Positions 36,461 through 45,127 of a stretch of DNA of 64,000 nt are shown here, piece after piece (the stretch's first letter is position 1; the number at the start of each line of letters is the position of its first letter). Source of the stretch: Hwanghaeella sp964350445 (GTDB lineage Bacteria > Pseudomonadota > Alphaproteobacteria > UBA8366 > Aestuariispiraceae); assembly GCA_964350445.1 (NCBI GenBank), contig CAYGKA010000005.1:62001-126000 (forward strand). The letters are read 5' to 3'. Both the position numbers and the translations under genes were made by a program. A model generated the notes under the pieces. It saw only the letters and a program-made list of their open reading frames with translations. It was not told where the DNA came from and searched no databases.

Positions 36461-37612
36461 ATGCAGGCGAATTGGTCCTATCCTACAACGATCTGGTTCG
36501 GCGCCGGGCGGATAGAGGAATTGCCGGTTGCGTGCGGCAAGGCGGGCATGGAACGCCCGTTGCTCGTCACCGATGCAGGGCTTGCGAACCTGCCGATCAC
36601 GGCCCGTGCCCTGGATATTTTGGAGAAGGCCGGGCTTGGCCGGGGCCTGTTTTCCGGTGTCGATTCCAACCCGACTGATACCAACCTCGCCGCGGGGATC
36701 GATGCCTTCAAGGCGGGTGGGCATGACGGCGTCATCGCGTTCGGCGGAGGATCCGCCCTGGATGTCGGCAAGCTGATCGCCTTCCAGGCGGATCAGGTCC
36801 GACCGGTCTGGGATTTCGAGGATATCGGCGATTGGTTCACCCGCGCGAATGCGGAAGTGATCTGGCCGATTATCGCCGTGCCGACAACGTCGGGTACCGG
36901 GTCGGAAGTCGGGCGTGCCGGTGTTGTCACCAACACGGCGGAAGAAGTGAAGAAAGTTATCTTCCATCCCAAGATGCTTCCGTCCGTTGTGATCAGCGAC
37001 CCCGACCTGACGGTTGGCCTGCCGCCGCATATCACGGCAGGGACGGGCATGGATGCCTTCGTTCACTGCCTGGAAGCCTATTGCGCGCCGACCTATCATC
37101 CCATGTCGGAAGGGATCGCCGTTGAAGGCATGCGTCTGGTGAAGGACTACCTGCCGCGGGCTTTTGCAAAGGGCGACGATATTGAAGCGCGGGGCCACAT
37201 GATGTCGGCCGCCGCCATGGGCGCGGTCGCCTTCCAGAAAGGTTTGGGCGGGGTTCATTCGCTCTCCCACCCGGCGGGCGTTCTGTATCATACCCATCAT
37301 GGCCTGACGAACGCGGTCTATCTTCCCTATGTGCTGGCCTTCAACCGGCCGTCGATCGAAGGCAAGATCGACCGTCTGTCGGCGTGGCTTGGAATCGGCG
37401 GCGGCTTCGACGGGTTTATGAAATATATCCTGGATGTTCGGTCGGAACTGGGCATTCCCCATACAAGTGCGGAAATCGGAATCGACGACAAACAGATCGA
37501 GCGGATGGCCGCGATGGCGGTTGTCGATCCGACCGCGGGCGGCAATCCCATCCCGCTGACCGAAGAAATCTGCTGCGACCTCTATCGCCGGGCGCTTGCC
37601 GGCACTGTGTGA
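36461..37612 (+). CDS. Iron-containing alcohol dehydrogenase
   Basis: This 383-residue enzyme is of the Fe-ADH family, with NAD-binding GGGSALDVGK and the metal ligands D198, H202 (GMDAFVHCLEAY), H266 and H280 (GVHSLSHPAG...HTHHG). It interconverts an alcohol and an aldehyde with NAD(P). Its start lies three bases after the GS-like stop, so they are translated together. It likely oxidises the alcohol of a glutamylated amino alcohol, or acts on a related aldehyde. The aldehyde dehydrogenase and glutamyl hydrolase of such a pathway are not here. Confidence 0.85.
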   Translation: MQANWSYPTTIWFGAGRIEELPVACGKAGMERPLLVTDAGLANLPITARALDILEKAGLGRGLFSGVDSNPTDTNLAAGIDAFKAGGHDGVIAFGGGSALDVGKLIAFQADQVRPVWDFEDIGDWFTRANAEVIWPIIAVPTTSGTGSEVGRAGVVTNTAEEVKKVIFHPKMLPSVVISDPDLTVGLPPHITAGTGMDAFVHCLEAYCAPTYHPMSEGIAVEGMRLVKDYLPRAFAKGDDIEARGHMMSAAAMGAVAFQKGLGGVHSLSHPAGVLYHTHHGLTNAVYLPYVLAFNRPSIEGKIDRLSAWLGIGGGFDGFMKYILDVRSELGIPHTSAEIGIDDKQIERMAAMAVVDPTAGGNPIPLTEEICCDLYRRALAGTV

Positions 37613-37672
37613 CGCGGTAGAGCCATTTGGCTCTTCTCTCGTTTCGGGTTTCCTCGCGCGCTTGGAGGCGTC

Positions 37673-38386
37673 ATGGAAGGGTTTCTTGCCCTTGGGTTTC
37701 TGGTTGGCATGCAGCATGCGCTGGAAGCCGATCATCTAGCGGCGGTCGGCACGATGGCTGCCGGCGGAAGTCATTCAAAGCGTGGACTCGCGCTTCGTGG
37801 CGCCGTTTGGGGGCTGGGGCATACGATCACGTTGTTCGCAATTTGCGCGGCGGTGATCCTGTTGGGTCTGACATTGACGGACCGCACGGCCGCCGTGCTG
37901 GAATTCTCCGTCGGCTGTATGCTTGTTCTGCTGGGGGTCGATGTCTTTCGGAGGATGCGAAAGAAGAAGATCCACTTTCATGTTCATGAGCATGGGGACG
38001 GCAAGGTTCATCTCCATGCCCACAGCCATCAGGGCGCGATGGCGCCGCATTCGAAAGACGATCATCGTCACCGGCATCCGACAGGCTTTCCCGTAAGAGC
38101 GCTGATCGTCGGGTTGGTGCATGGCGCTGCTGGATCGGCGGGGCTTCTCGCGCTGGCGGTGGCGGCGACCAAGGATGCCTGGACGGCCGTCGCCTATGTT
38201 CTCATCTTCGGGGTGGGGTCGATCATCGGGATGGCGGCACTCACGGCAATTGCCGCCTGGCCGCTGCGCGCGGCGGAAAAGAATGCGGTGCGCGTGCACG
38301 GTCTGTTGAGCGTGATGGCCGGGCTTTTGGCGGTCGGAATCGGGGTCGACGTCATGGTTGAAACCTGGCCCACCGCTTTCTCCTGA
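37673..38386 (+). CDS. NiCoT/UreH-like nickel or cobalt permease
   Basis: A 237-residue membrane protein with about six segments. The first bears the metal motif H15-A-L-E-A-D20-H21, as in NiCoT/UreH transporters. A cytoplasmic loop near residues 100-140 is rich in histidine (HVHEHGD..., HLHAHSH), typical of metal storage or selection. TTGGAGG precedes the ATG. No urease, hydrogenase or cobalamin gene is nearby, so the client enzyme is unclear. Confidence 0.75.
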   Translation: MEGFLALGFLVGMQHALEADHLAAVGTMAAGGSHSKRGLALRGAVWGLGHTITLFAICAAVILLGLTLTDRTAAVLEFSVGCMLVLLGVDVFRRMRKKKIHFHVHEHGDGKVHLHAHSHQGAMAPHSKDDHRHRHPTGFPVRALIVGLVHGAAGSAGLLALAVAATKDAWTAVAYVLIFGVGSIIGMAALTAIAAWPLRAAEKNAVRVHGLLSVMAGLLAVGIGVDVMVETWPTAFS

Positions 38387-38478
38387 ACCTGTCGCCGGCC
38401 GGCTCGCCGACGCGAACTTGCCTGTGTGCTATGGTGGCGCCCGTGAACCGCCCATGCTGAGCGAGGAAGACCGGCTCA

Positions 38479-39807
38479 ATGCGTATCAATGCTGGCGGCA
38501 TGCTGCGATGTGGAATGTTTCTCGCTCTGTTGATGCTTTCCCAGAATACGGCCGCCGCAAAGGACATCCATATCGACCTTCACGCTGAACCTGGCGGCAA
38601 TGGTTCTGCGGCAAGCCCTTATTCTTCGATTGAAAAGGCCCTGACGAGCAAGCCGGCGCATGGGACGAGGTTGGTATTGGCAGCGGGTTTCTATGGCGAC
38701 CTGATCCTGCACGCGGCACAAGGGTTGACCGTTCAAGGCGGGGAAGGCGGTGCCGTTTTTTCCTCCGTGGCCATCGACGGTTCGTCCGATGTCATCCTCC
38801 GGTCCCTGACTGTCGATTGGGCGCGCCGGCATCCACTATCCGGCGACGAAGAGAGCAGCCGGCATAGCGCGGTTCGTATAAATCGAAGCCGCGGGATAAC
38901 GATCGACGGCCTGACGATCCGGTCGTCGGAGGATGGTTCTTCATGGACGGGCGAGGAGTGGCGTGCCCGTGCGGCCAGCGGGATAACCGCACAGGGGGAG
39001 AACCTGGTTATTCGAAACAACCGATTGTTCTATGTCCGCCATGGGATCCAACTGACCGGATCACATGGACTGATTGAGGGCAACACTGTGGCGCATTTCT
39101 CGGGCGACGGTCTGCGGGCCATCGGCGATTTCAATACGGTCCAGGACAATGTCGTCCACAGTTGTTACGCGGTCGACAAGAACCATGACGATGGGTTCCA
39201 GTCTTGGTCTTTGGGGGCTGACGGGCGCGCCGGCGCGGGTGTTTCCCGCGGAACCGTGCTGAGGCGGAATACGTTCCTTAGTTATCTGAAGCCGGGCCAT
39301 CCCTTGCAGTGCCTGCTGCAGGGGATCGGCATGTTTGACGGTATCTACGAGGATTGGCTGATCGAGAACAATCTTGTCGTTGTCGATCACTGGCATGGCA
39401 TCACCGTTATGGGCGCGCGCCGCGTCGTAATCCGGAACAACACGGTTTTCGACCCGACGGACAACCGGGTCGGCCCCGCCGGGGTCCGGATTCTGCCGCA
39501 CAAGGACGGACGGCAGCCGGAAGGGTCGTTGATCGCTAACAATCTGGCCCCGCGCAAATCCAAGGCCTGGCCAAAAGGATTCCCGCCGGTTCGCGGCGGG
39601 GTGGATTACCTGGGGAATGTATTCTACGGCAATCCCAGGAACGTGTTCCGCGATCCTGATAGGTTCGACCTCAGGCCCCATGCGAAGAGTTTCGGTACTG
39701 ACTATGCAAAAGGAGACGTGCCGCAGGATGATTTGACCGGTTTGCCCAGGCCATGGGGCAAGCGCGCGGATGTCGGGGCATATGAATACCGCGGCGATGG
39801 GCAATAG
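38479..39807 (+). CDS. Secreted right-handed parallel beta-helix protein
   Basis: A 442-residue protein with a signal peptide (hydrophobic segment to about residue 27). The body is a repeat of short strands with N-x-N/T-V turns (VIRNNRLFYVRHGIQLTG, LIENNLVVVDHWHGI, VVIRNNTVF), which is the pattern of pectate-lyase-like beta-helices. Such proteins bind or cleave polysaccharides, or serve as cell-surface factors. Catalytic residues cannot be assigned. It stands alone between the permease and an ATP-grasp gene. Confidence 0.7.
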   Translation: MRINAGGMLRCGMFLALLMLSQNTAAAKDIHIDLHAEPGGNGSAASPYSSIEKALTSKPAHGTRLVLAAGFYGDLILHAAQGLTVQGGEGGAVFSSVAIDGSSDVILRSLTVDWARRHPLSGDEESSRHSAVRINRSRGITIDGLTIRSSEDGSSWTGEEWRARAASGITAQGENLVIRNNRLFYVRHGIQLTGSHGLIEGNTVAHFSGDGLRAIGDFNTVQDNVVHSCYAVDKNHDDGFQSWSLGADGRAGAGVSRGTVLRRNTFLSYLKPGHPLQCLLQGIGMFDGIYEDWLIENNLVVVDHWHGITVMGARRVVIRNNTVFDPTDNRVGPAGVRILPHKDGRQPEGSLIANNLAPRKSKAWPKGFPPVRGGVDYLGNVFYGNPRNVFRDPDRFDLRPHAKSFGTDYAKGDVPQDDLTGLPRPWGKRADVGAYEYRGDGQ

Positions 39808-39933
39808 CGGCTCTCCGGCGCGTTTGGAGCATTTCTTGCTTGGAAAAATTCGGGCGCTATTCCCAATAAAGTCGGGTGGGCGCATACTGGTCCGTCGGTA
39901 GAAGCCGCACGGCCAACCAGAAGGAGGGCCTGT

Positions 39934-40980
39934 TTGAACGTTTTGATCCTAAGCGCCAGCAGTAAATCCCTGCTGGTAAGAGCTTTCCAGGACGCGGTGC
40001 GGCCTTTTGGCGGTGGCGTGGTCGCCGCCGATGTTGCGGCGGACAGTGCTGCCCTTCAGGTCGCTGACCGGGCCGTTCTCACGCCGCGCAGCAGCGACCC
40101 GCAATTCCTTGATGCCTTGAAAGCGATTTGCACGGCCTGTGACATATCTCTCGTCGTTCCGACACGCGATGGGGAATTGCCCAGGTTGGCCCAAATCGCC
40201 GGACAGTTGCGGGAGCAGGGGATTGCCGTACTGGTTCCCTCGCCCGAAACCGTCGGCATTTGCTGTGATTCTTGGCGGTTCATGGCATTTTGCCGAAAAA
40301 ACGGGTTTCCAACGCCGAAGACCTACCCGTCGCCGTCCGCTGTTGACCGTTTTCCGGTTTTCTGCCGCGCGGCCGACCGGACCGTCCCGCATCACGCGAT
40401 GCGAATTTCCAGTAGGGAAGAACTCGCCGCCTACGAGACCCTGCATGGCGCCGTTTCCGGTGGACTGATCGTTCAGGATTTCGTTGATTGGCCGGAATAC
40501 AGCATAGACGTCTTGATGGACCTTGACGGCCGCCCGCTTCAGGCCGTCGCCCGGCGTCGAATCTCCACGCGGGCCGGCGAATCCTGGAAGACGCGGGTCG
40601 AGAAACTGCCCGAATTGACGGAGTCGGCACTAGCCTTGTCCGAGCTGCTCGGACTGGTGGGGCACAACAATCTCCAGGCTTTTTACGATCCCGTTGCGGG
40701 TGCGCAATTTATCGAGGTCAACGCCCGGTTCGGCGGTGCGTCGAACTTGAGCATTCGGTCGGGCCTGGCCTCTCCGGAACGGTTGATTCAGATGGTGGCG
40801 GGCAATCAAGCCGCCGCCTCCGCGCCCCGGCCCTTGAACTATGGCGGAATGCTGCTGCGGCATGCGGAAGACATCATCGTCGATCACGATCCCATTCGGG
40901 ATTGCGTCCCTTGGGAAGAATTGGGTGGCGCCCTGGAACGGGAAGGTCCTGACGCCAAGCGGGCGGGCCTGGACCGGTAA
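39934..40980 (+). CDS. ATP-grasp domain protein (CarB-like)
   Basis: A 348-residue protein with a pre-ATP-grasp N-terminal domain (MNVLILSASSKSLLVRAF) and a C-terminal ATP-grasp domain with the metal motif FIEVNARFGGAS near 260. Such enzymes form amide or thioester bonds via acyl phosphates. A TTG start fits the strong AAGGAGG seven bases upstream; no nearby ATG is in frame. The neighbouring genes give no hint of substrate. Confidence 0.7.
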   Translation: MNVLILSASSKSLLVRAFQDAVRPFGGGVVAADVAADSAALQVADRAVLTPRSSDPQFLDALKAICTACDISLVVPTRDGELPRLAQIAGQLREQGIAVLVPSPETVGICCDSWRFMAFCRKNGFPTPKTYPSPSAVDRFPVFCRAADRTVPHHAMRISSREELAAYETLHGAVSGGLIVQDFVDWPEYSIDVLMDLDGRPLQAVARRRISTRAGESWKTRVEKLPELTESALALSELLGLVGHNNLQAFYDPVAGAQFIEVNARFGGASNLSIRSGLASPERLIQMVAGNQAAASAPRPLNYGGMLLRHAEDIIVDHDPIRDCVPWEELGGALEREGPDAKRAGLDR

Positions 40981-41114
40981 CGGGGCCGTCGGCGTCGAAA
41001 AGTCGCAATTTTTTGATGCATGGAGAGCGGTCGCGGCGGTTCCCGTCGACAAGGCCGATCACCATATGGTTCGAACAAGCACTGTTTGACGCACCGCAAC
41101 CAACGAGGCGGATC

Positions 41115-41573
41115 ATGGGTAAAACGATCGCTACTCTTGCAATTCTAGCAGTTCTCTCGGCATGCGCCGCGACAGACGGCGAAAAGGCCGCTGAAGGCCC
41201 GAAGGCAGACGAGAAGGCGCTTGCCGTCACCTGGGGAGCCGATGGATACGGCGACGGTTTCATCGTGAAACCTGTGCCCGGCGCTGCCGGGGAATTTCGC
41301 CTGCGCGTGTACTACCGCGACCCGTTTTCGACGAGTTCAACGGGCGTGGTAAATCGATGCTTCGGGCATTGGGACACGCGGGCCGTGGAAGGCGATGTCG
41401 GGAAAACCGAATCGGACGGTTACTGGCGGATCAACTGTGTCAGCGGAATACATGCCGAAGGTGTTTTCGTGATGGATGGCGCCGGAAACGGTGCGGGCGA
41501 AGGTTTCGACCAGCAGGGTCAACCGGTGCGTTTGTTCTTCGGGTCCCGTGCCGGTCAGCCTACGCAGAACTAG
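41115..41573 (+). CDS. Putative lipoprotein of unknown function
   Basis: A protein of about 152 residues with a lipoprotein signal: positive start, hydrophobic segment, and the lipobox LSAC at residues 15-18, so it would be anchored by the cysteine. The mature part is rich in glycine and charged residues and has no domain I recognise. The ATG at 41115 was chosen to begin the signal. Its end overlaps the end of the convergent MBL gene by 14 bases. Confidence 0.6.
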   Translation: MGKTIATLAILAVLSACAATDGEKAAEGPKADEKALAVTWGADGYGDGFIVKPVPGAAGEFRLRVYYRDPFSTSSTGVVNRCFGHWDTRAVEGDVGKTESDGYWRINCVSGIHAEGVFVMDGAGNGAGEGFDQQGQPVRLFFGSRAGQPTQN

Positions 41574-42465
41574 AATAAAACCGGCTGGTGACGGTCGGCA
41601 GTGCGTCTTGCGTCGCGACGCGGCCCTGGGCCACCATCATCTGCAAATGGGCCAGGACGGACCGTGCCGCTGCGGGATAGAGTGCCGTCGGTATTCCCGC
41701 ATACATTCGGGGCACCATTTCTTCGATAGTTGCAAGCCCATCGGACAGGCAAGCCATGATCTGGCGTTCCCGGTCCAAACGGTGCTCGTACAAATGATCG
41801 ACGAATTCGTGAGCGTTCCGAATGGGCGGCCCATGCGTCGGCCAGTAGGTCTGTTCCCGCCGATCTCTTAGTTTCTTCAGCGACGCCATATAATCCGCCA
41901 TATTGCCGTCCGGCGGGGATACCACGGTGGTCGACCATCCCATGACATGATCGCCGCTCAGCAGCGCATCCTGCTCTTCAAAGGCATAACAGAGGTGATT
42001 GGATGTGTGTCCCGGTGTGTGGACCGCATGCACCGTCCAATCCTTGCCCGACACCATCTCTCCATCGCGCAAACGACGATCGGGGTCGAATAGATAGTCG
42101 GCCCCTTCCTCGACGGCATCGGACCCGGCGCTTCCGCCCCCATGCGGACCGAAACCGTACGTCGGCGCCCCCGTCATTTCCCTCAGTTCGGCCGCAGCGG
42201 GGGAATGGTCCAAGTGGGTATGTGTGATCAGGATTGCGGCGACGGTTTCGCGTTTCAGCGCAGTCACAAGCGCCCGCACCGTGGCGGGGGATTTGGGGCC
42301 GGGGTCCACGACGGCGACTTCACCGGTTCCGACCACATAGATGCCGGTACCGTGAAAGGTGAACCGGCTGGGGTTCTCCACCACCAGCCGCCGCAATCCG
42401 GGTGCGACCTCAGCCAAATGTCCGTAGTCGAAGGACATCTCCTGAACAAATGGAATGCCTGCCAT
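41560..42465 (-). CDS. Metallo-beta-lactamase-fold hydrolase
   Basis: A protein of about 301 residues with the MBL zinc motif T-H82-x-H84-L-D86-H87, a later HTPGHTSNH segment with the third histidine, and SGDH. The C-terminal helical extension is that of LACTB2/RNase Z-like hydrolases. I begin at ATG 42465; longer in-frame sequence lacks similarity. The likely role is thioester or glyoxalase-II-type hydrolysis, which cannot be narrowed further. Confidence 0.75.
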   Translation of the reverse strand: MAGIPFVQEMSFDYGHLAEVAPGLRRLVVENPSRFTFHGTGIYVVGTGEVAVVDPGPKSPATVRALVTALKRETVAAILITHTHLDHSPAAAELREMTGAPTYGFGPHGGGSAGSDAVEEGADYLFDPDRRLRDGEMVSGKDWTVHAVHTPGHTSNHLCYAFEEQDALLSGDHVMGWSTTVVSPPDGNMADYMASLKKLRDRREQTYWPTHGPPIRNAHEFVDHLYEHRLDRERQIMACLSDGLATIEEMVPRMYAGIPTALYPAAARSVLAHLQMMVAQGRVATQDALPTVTSRFYSSSA

Positions 42466-42552
42466 CGCGACGACTGTCCTGCATGAATCCAACAGTCTCA
42501 AACTAGGCCTTGCTCTATGCCGTTCTGTCAAATCGGCCTGGGCGAAAAAGCG

Positions 42553-42584
42553 AAAGCCCCCGAGGATTTCTCCACGGGGGCTTT
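42553..42584 (-). terminator. Terminator of the Xre regulator gene
   Basis: A 10-bp perfect stem (AAAGCCCCCG / CGGGGGCTTT) 15 bases beyond the stop of the leftward Xre gene. Read leftward, it is followed by CGCTTTTTCG, a usable T run. Confidence 0.7.
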
Positions 42585-42598
42585 GACGAGAACAATGC

Positions 42599-43087
42599 CT
42601 ACTTGTCGGTGTCGACCTTGGCTTGCGCCTTCACAAGGTCGAAGACGCGCTTGCGGACCATCGGATCCTTGATCTTGTAATAGGCCCTGGCGAGTTCAAG
42701 TGTTTCCCGTTTCGCCATCGGGTCCGGTTCGAAATCGACTTCAGGAACGGGCTCCTCGGAAAGGCCGGCGCGTAGGCGCGGGCTGTTCCCGGCCACGTCG
42801 CTTGGCATGTCTTCGAAGAAGAACGTGATCGGCACATCCAGGACATTGGAAAGGTCCCAAAGCCGCGAGGCACCGACACGATTGGTGCCGCGTTCGTATT
42901 TTTGAACCTGTTGAAAGGTCAGGCCAAGCGCTTCGCCAAGTTTCTGCTGGCTCATGCCCAGCATGATCCGGCGCATGCGCATTCTGGATCCGACGTGAAT
43001 ATCAATGGGGTTGGGTACACCCGGGCGGCCAGCGGGGATCGGCCCATCCGGCGCTTCATAAACTACAGGTTTGCTTCGTCTAGGCAT
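42599..43087 (-). CDS. Xre-family regulator (PhrR/PraR-like)
   Basis: A 162-residue regulator widely conserved in alphaproteobacteria. The helix-turn-helix spans about residues 32-86 (GMSQQKLGEALGLTFQQVQKYERG). The C-terminal tail contains a short region with ELARAYYKIKDPMVRKRVFDL. Relatives in rhizobia (PraR/PhrR) repress acid- or adhesion-related genes. It stands alone, with a terminator after it and an AT-rich upstream region. Confidence 0.8.
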   Translation of the reverse strand: MPRRSKPVVYEAPDGPIPAGRPGVPNPIDIHVGSRMRMRRIMLGMSQQKLGEALGLTFQQVQKYERGTNRVGASRLWDLSNVLDVPITFFFEDMPSDVAGNSPRLRAGLSEEPVPEVDFEPDPMAKRETLELARAYYKIKDPMVRKRVFDLVKAQAKVDTDK

Positions 43088-43406
43088 AGATCAAGAACTC
43101 CATCGGGACGCAGGTAGATAATCTACGGTGTCATCCAAGAATGTTACGATTGACACAGCGAGCCGCACGAAAACAACATTGCCGACTCTCACGACATTGT
43201 CATGGTTCATAGGGCTTATATCAAGAGTCGATGCTTTGGAACAGGAGCAAAACTTGGCAGGTCCAAGATAAAACTACAGGCGGTTACAGTCATTTATCAT
43301 TATGCGCAGTAGTTGACTACCGTATGCTTCATTCAATAGTTCAATTTTCGAGTGTTGTCGCGACGCTCTTGCCCGGTGCAAGAAAAAGTCAATTTCCAGA
43401 AAATTT
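43088..43406. other. AT-rich intergenic region
   Basis: About 319 bases between the leftward Xre gene and the rightward unknown gene, clearly richer in A and T than its surroundings. It should carry the promoters of both genes. I see no convincing -35/-10 pair, dyad or RNA gene. Confidence 0.4.
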
Positions 43407-44090
43407 ATGAAAAAACCGAAGCAAAATCGAATAACCCCAAAAGGCGAACTAGTTGCCAGCCCATCATACGGGATGTTCATGGGCAACCGGGGCGTGCTGC
43501 ACGACGAAGAGGGGAATATAACGCATCGACGGTGGCGGCACAAAAACTGGATTATATGCAAAACCGCCTTCAAGGGCAGGAGGCGGCGTCTAATGGCGCC
43601 GAACCGCTATACCGAGTTGTTCTTCCTGGATGAAGCGACCGCCTTGGCGGCTGGCCATCGACCCTGTGCGGAGTGCCGGTATCATGCCTATGTCGGCTAT
43701 CGCAATGCATTGGCACGCGCAGGCGTGGTCCCGATTTCGGAAAGTGCCGCGAGTCTCGATGCCAGGCTGCATGTCGAACGCGCCGTGCCCCGCACGTTTC
43801 TTCAGCGTCCATGGACAGCCGACTTAAAGGACCTGCCCAACGGCACGATGATCGAGCTTGGCGGGCTATGCCTGTTGGTGGCCGGAGGGTCCTTACTGCA
43901 GTGGTCATTCGAAGGATATCATCTGGCCGGGGAAGCAAGCGGCCTGGCACCGGGATCGGTGACGGTGCTGACACCGGAGACCAGCGTCCGCGCTTTGGCG
44001 GCAGGCTACGAACCCGCGGTCCATGAAACGGCATTCAAAGCGTTGTCCGGACAAGAGGTTTTCTCCAAGGTTGCCGGGATATCATATTAG
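43407..44090 (+). CDS. Conserved protein of unknown function with CAECR motif
   Basis: A 227-residue protein that I recognise as a recurrent hypothetical in alphaproteobacteria. Conserved-looking stretches are MFMGNRGVLHDEEG, RYTELFFLDEATALAAGHRPCAECR and FLQRP. The CAEC pair plus nearby histidines could bind a metal, but no known domain fits. Basic residues near KGRRRRLMAPNRY might suggest nucleic acid contact. The 5' end is AT-rich while the rest is not. I do not assign a function. Confidence 0.65.
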   Translation: MKKPKQNRITPKGELVASPSYGMFMGNRGVLHDEEGNITHRRWRHKNWIICKTAFKGRRRRLMAPNRYTELFFLDEATALAAGHRPCAECRYHAYVGYRNALARAGVVPISESAASLDARLHVERAVPRTFLQRPWTADLKDLPNGTMIELGGLCLLVAGGSLLQWSFEGYHLAGEASGLAPGSVTVLTPETSVRALAAGYEPAVHETAFKALSGQEVFSKVAGISY

Positions 44091-44167
44091 CAGTATGGAG
44101 CGTGCCGGGGTATGCATGTGCGCGGGCGGCTTGCGACAACAGAGATGAATTTGGAGAGGTAAGGGTC

Positions 44168-45007
44168 ATGGATCAGGAACAAATCACCGAAACCCTGAAT
44201 CATGTCATGGAGCTGGTGACAGCCTATGGCCTGCAGGTGGTCGGTGCCATCGTCTTATTGGTTCTCGGTTGGATCGTGGCCGGTTGGGCCCGCAGTGCGG
44301 CCAGCAACGGACTCGGCAGAATCCGGGGCATCGATGAAACGCTTCAGCATTTCCTGTCGACGCTGGTGCGGTATTTGGTGCTGGCGGTTACGATTGTCAT
44401 GGTTTTGGAACGTTTCGGCGTCCAGACGGCCAGCTTGATCGCAGTTCTCGGTGCGGCGGGCCTTGCCATCGGCCTTGCATTGCAGGGCACGCTCAGCAAC
44501 TTGGCCGCCGGGGTGATGCTGCTGTTCTTCCGTCCGTTCAAGATCGGGGATTTTGTCGATGCCGCCGGCGTTTCAGGCACGGTCAAGGTGATCAGCCTGT
44601 TCACGACCGAAATGGCCACCCCGGACAACGTCAAGATCATCGTCCCGAACAAGCAGCTTTGGGACACGTCGATCAAGAATTTCAGTGCCAACCCAACCCG
44701 GCGCGTCGACTTCCTGCTCGGCATAGGCTACGGCGACGATATCGACAAAGCCTTCAAGGTGATTAAGGAAATCGTCGATGGGGACGCGCGTTGCCATAAA
44801 GACCCGGAACCGCAGATCGTTGTCGGCAATCTCGGCGACAGTTCGGTCGATATCATTGTACGCGTCTGGTGCAACGCCGGCGACTACTGGGGTATCAAGT
44901 TCGACCTGACGAAGGCTTTCAAACAAAGCTTCGACAAGGAAGGGATTGAAATCCCTTTCCCGCAAAGGGTCGTTCATATGGTTAACGAAGGCGCGAACGA
45001 CGCCTGA
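44168..45007 (+). CDS. Small-conductance mechanosensitive channel (MscS family)
   Basis: A protein of about 279 residues with three N-terminal membrane segments. The pore helix AAGLAIGLALQGTLSNLAAGVMLLFFRPFKIGD is diagnostic of MscS. The soluble C-terminal domain follows. It releases solutes when the membrane is stretched by hypo-osmotic shock. I chose ATG 44168, after GAGAGGTAAGG. Confidence 0.9.
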   Translation: MDQEQITETLNHVMELVTAYGLQVVGAIVLLVLGWIVAGWARSAASNGLGRIRGIDETLQHFLSTLVRYLVLAVTIVMVLERFGVQTASLIAVLGAAGLAIGLALQGTLSNLAAGVMLLFFRPFKIGDFVDAAGVSGTVKVISLFTTEMATPDNVKIIVPNKQLWDTSIKNFSANPTRRVDFLLGIGYGDDIDKAFKVIKEIVDGDARCHKDPEPQIVVGNLGDSSVDIIVRVWCNAGDYWGIKFDLTKAFKQSFDKEGIEIPFPQRVVHMVNEGANDA

Positions 45008-45024
45008 TATCCCTTCGTGAGCAT

Positions 45025-45045
45025 GCCCCGGCCTCTGGCCGGGGC
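45025..45045 (+). terminator. Hairpin after the MscS gene
   Basis: A perfect 9-bp GC stem (GCCCCGGCC / GGCCGGGGC) with a TCT loop, 18 bases after the stop. The following GCTTGC is a poor T run, so termination is plausible rather than certain. Confidence 0.45.
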
Positions 45046-45127
45046 GCTTGCATCTCCGCCGGACCGGACCCTTATTAGAGAAAGAGATTTCTCTAGGGTG
45101 CCCGGTGCCGGGGTGGAGGCCTGATCT

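Noticed and set aside
35975..37735. 586-codon open frame on the minus strand
   Set aside because: It lies antisense to the well-supported GS-like and Fe-ADH genes and has no recognisable motifs; long antisense frames are common in GC-rich DNA.
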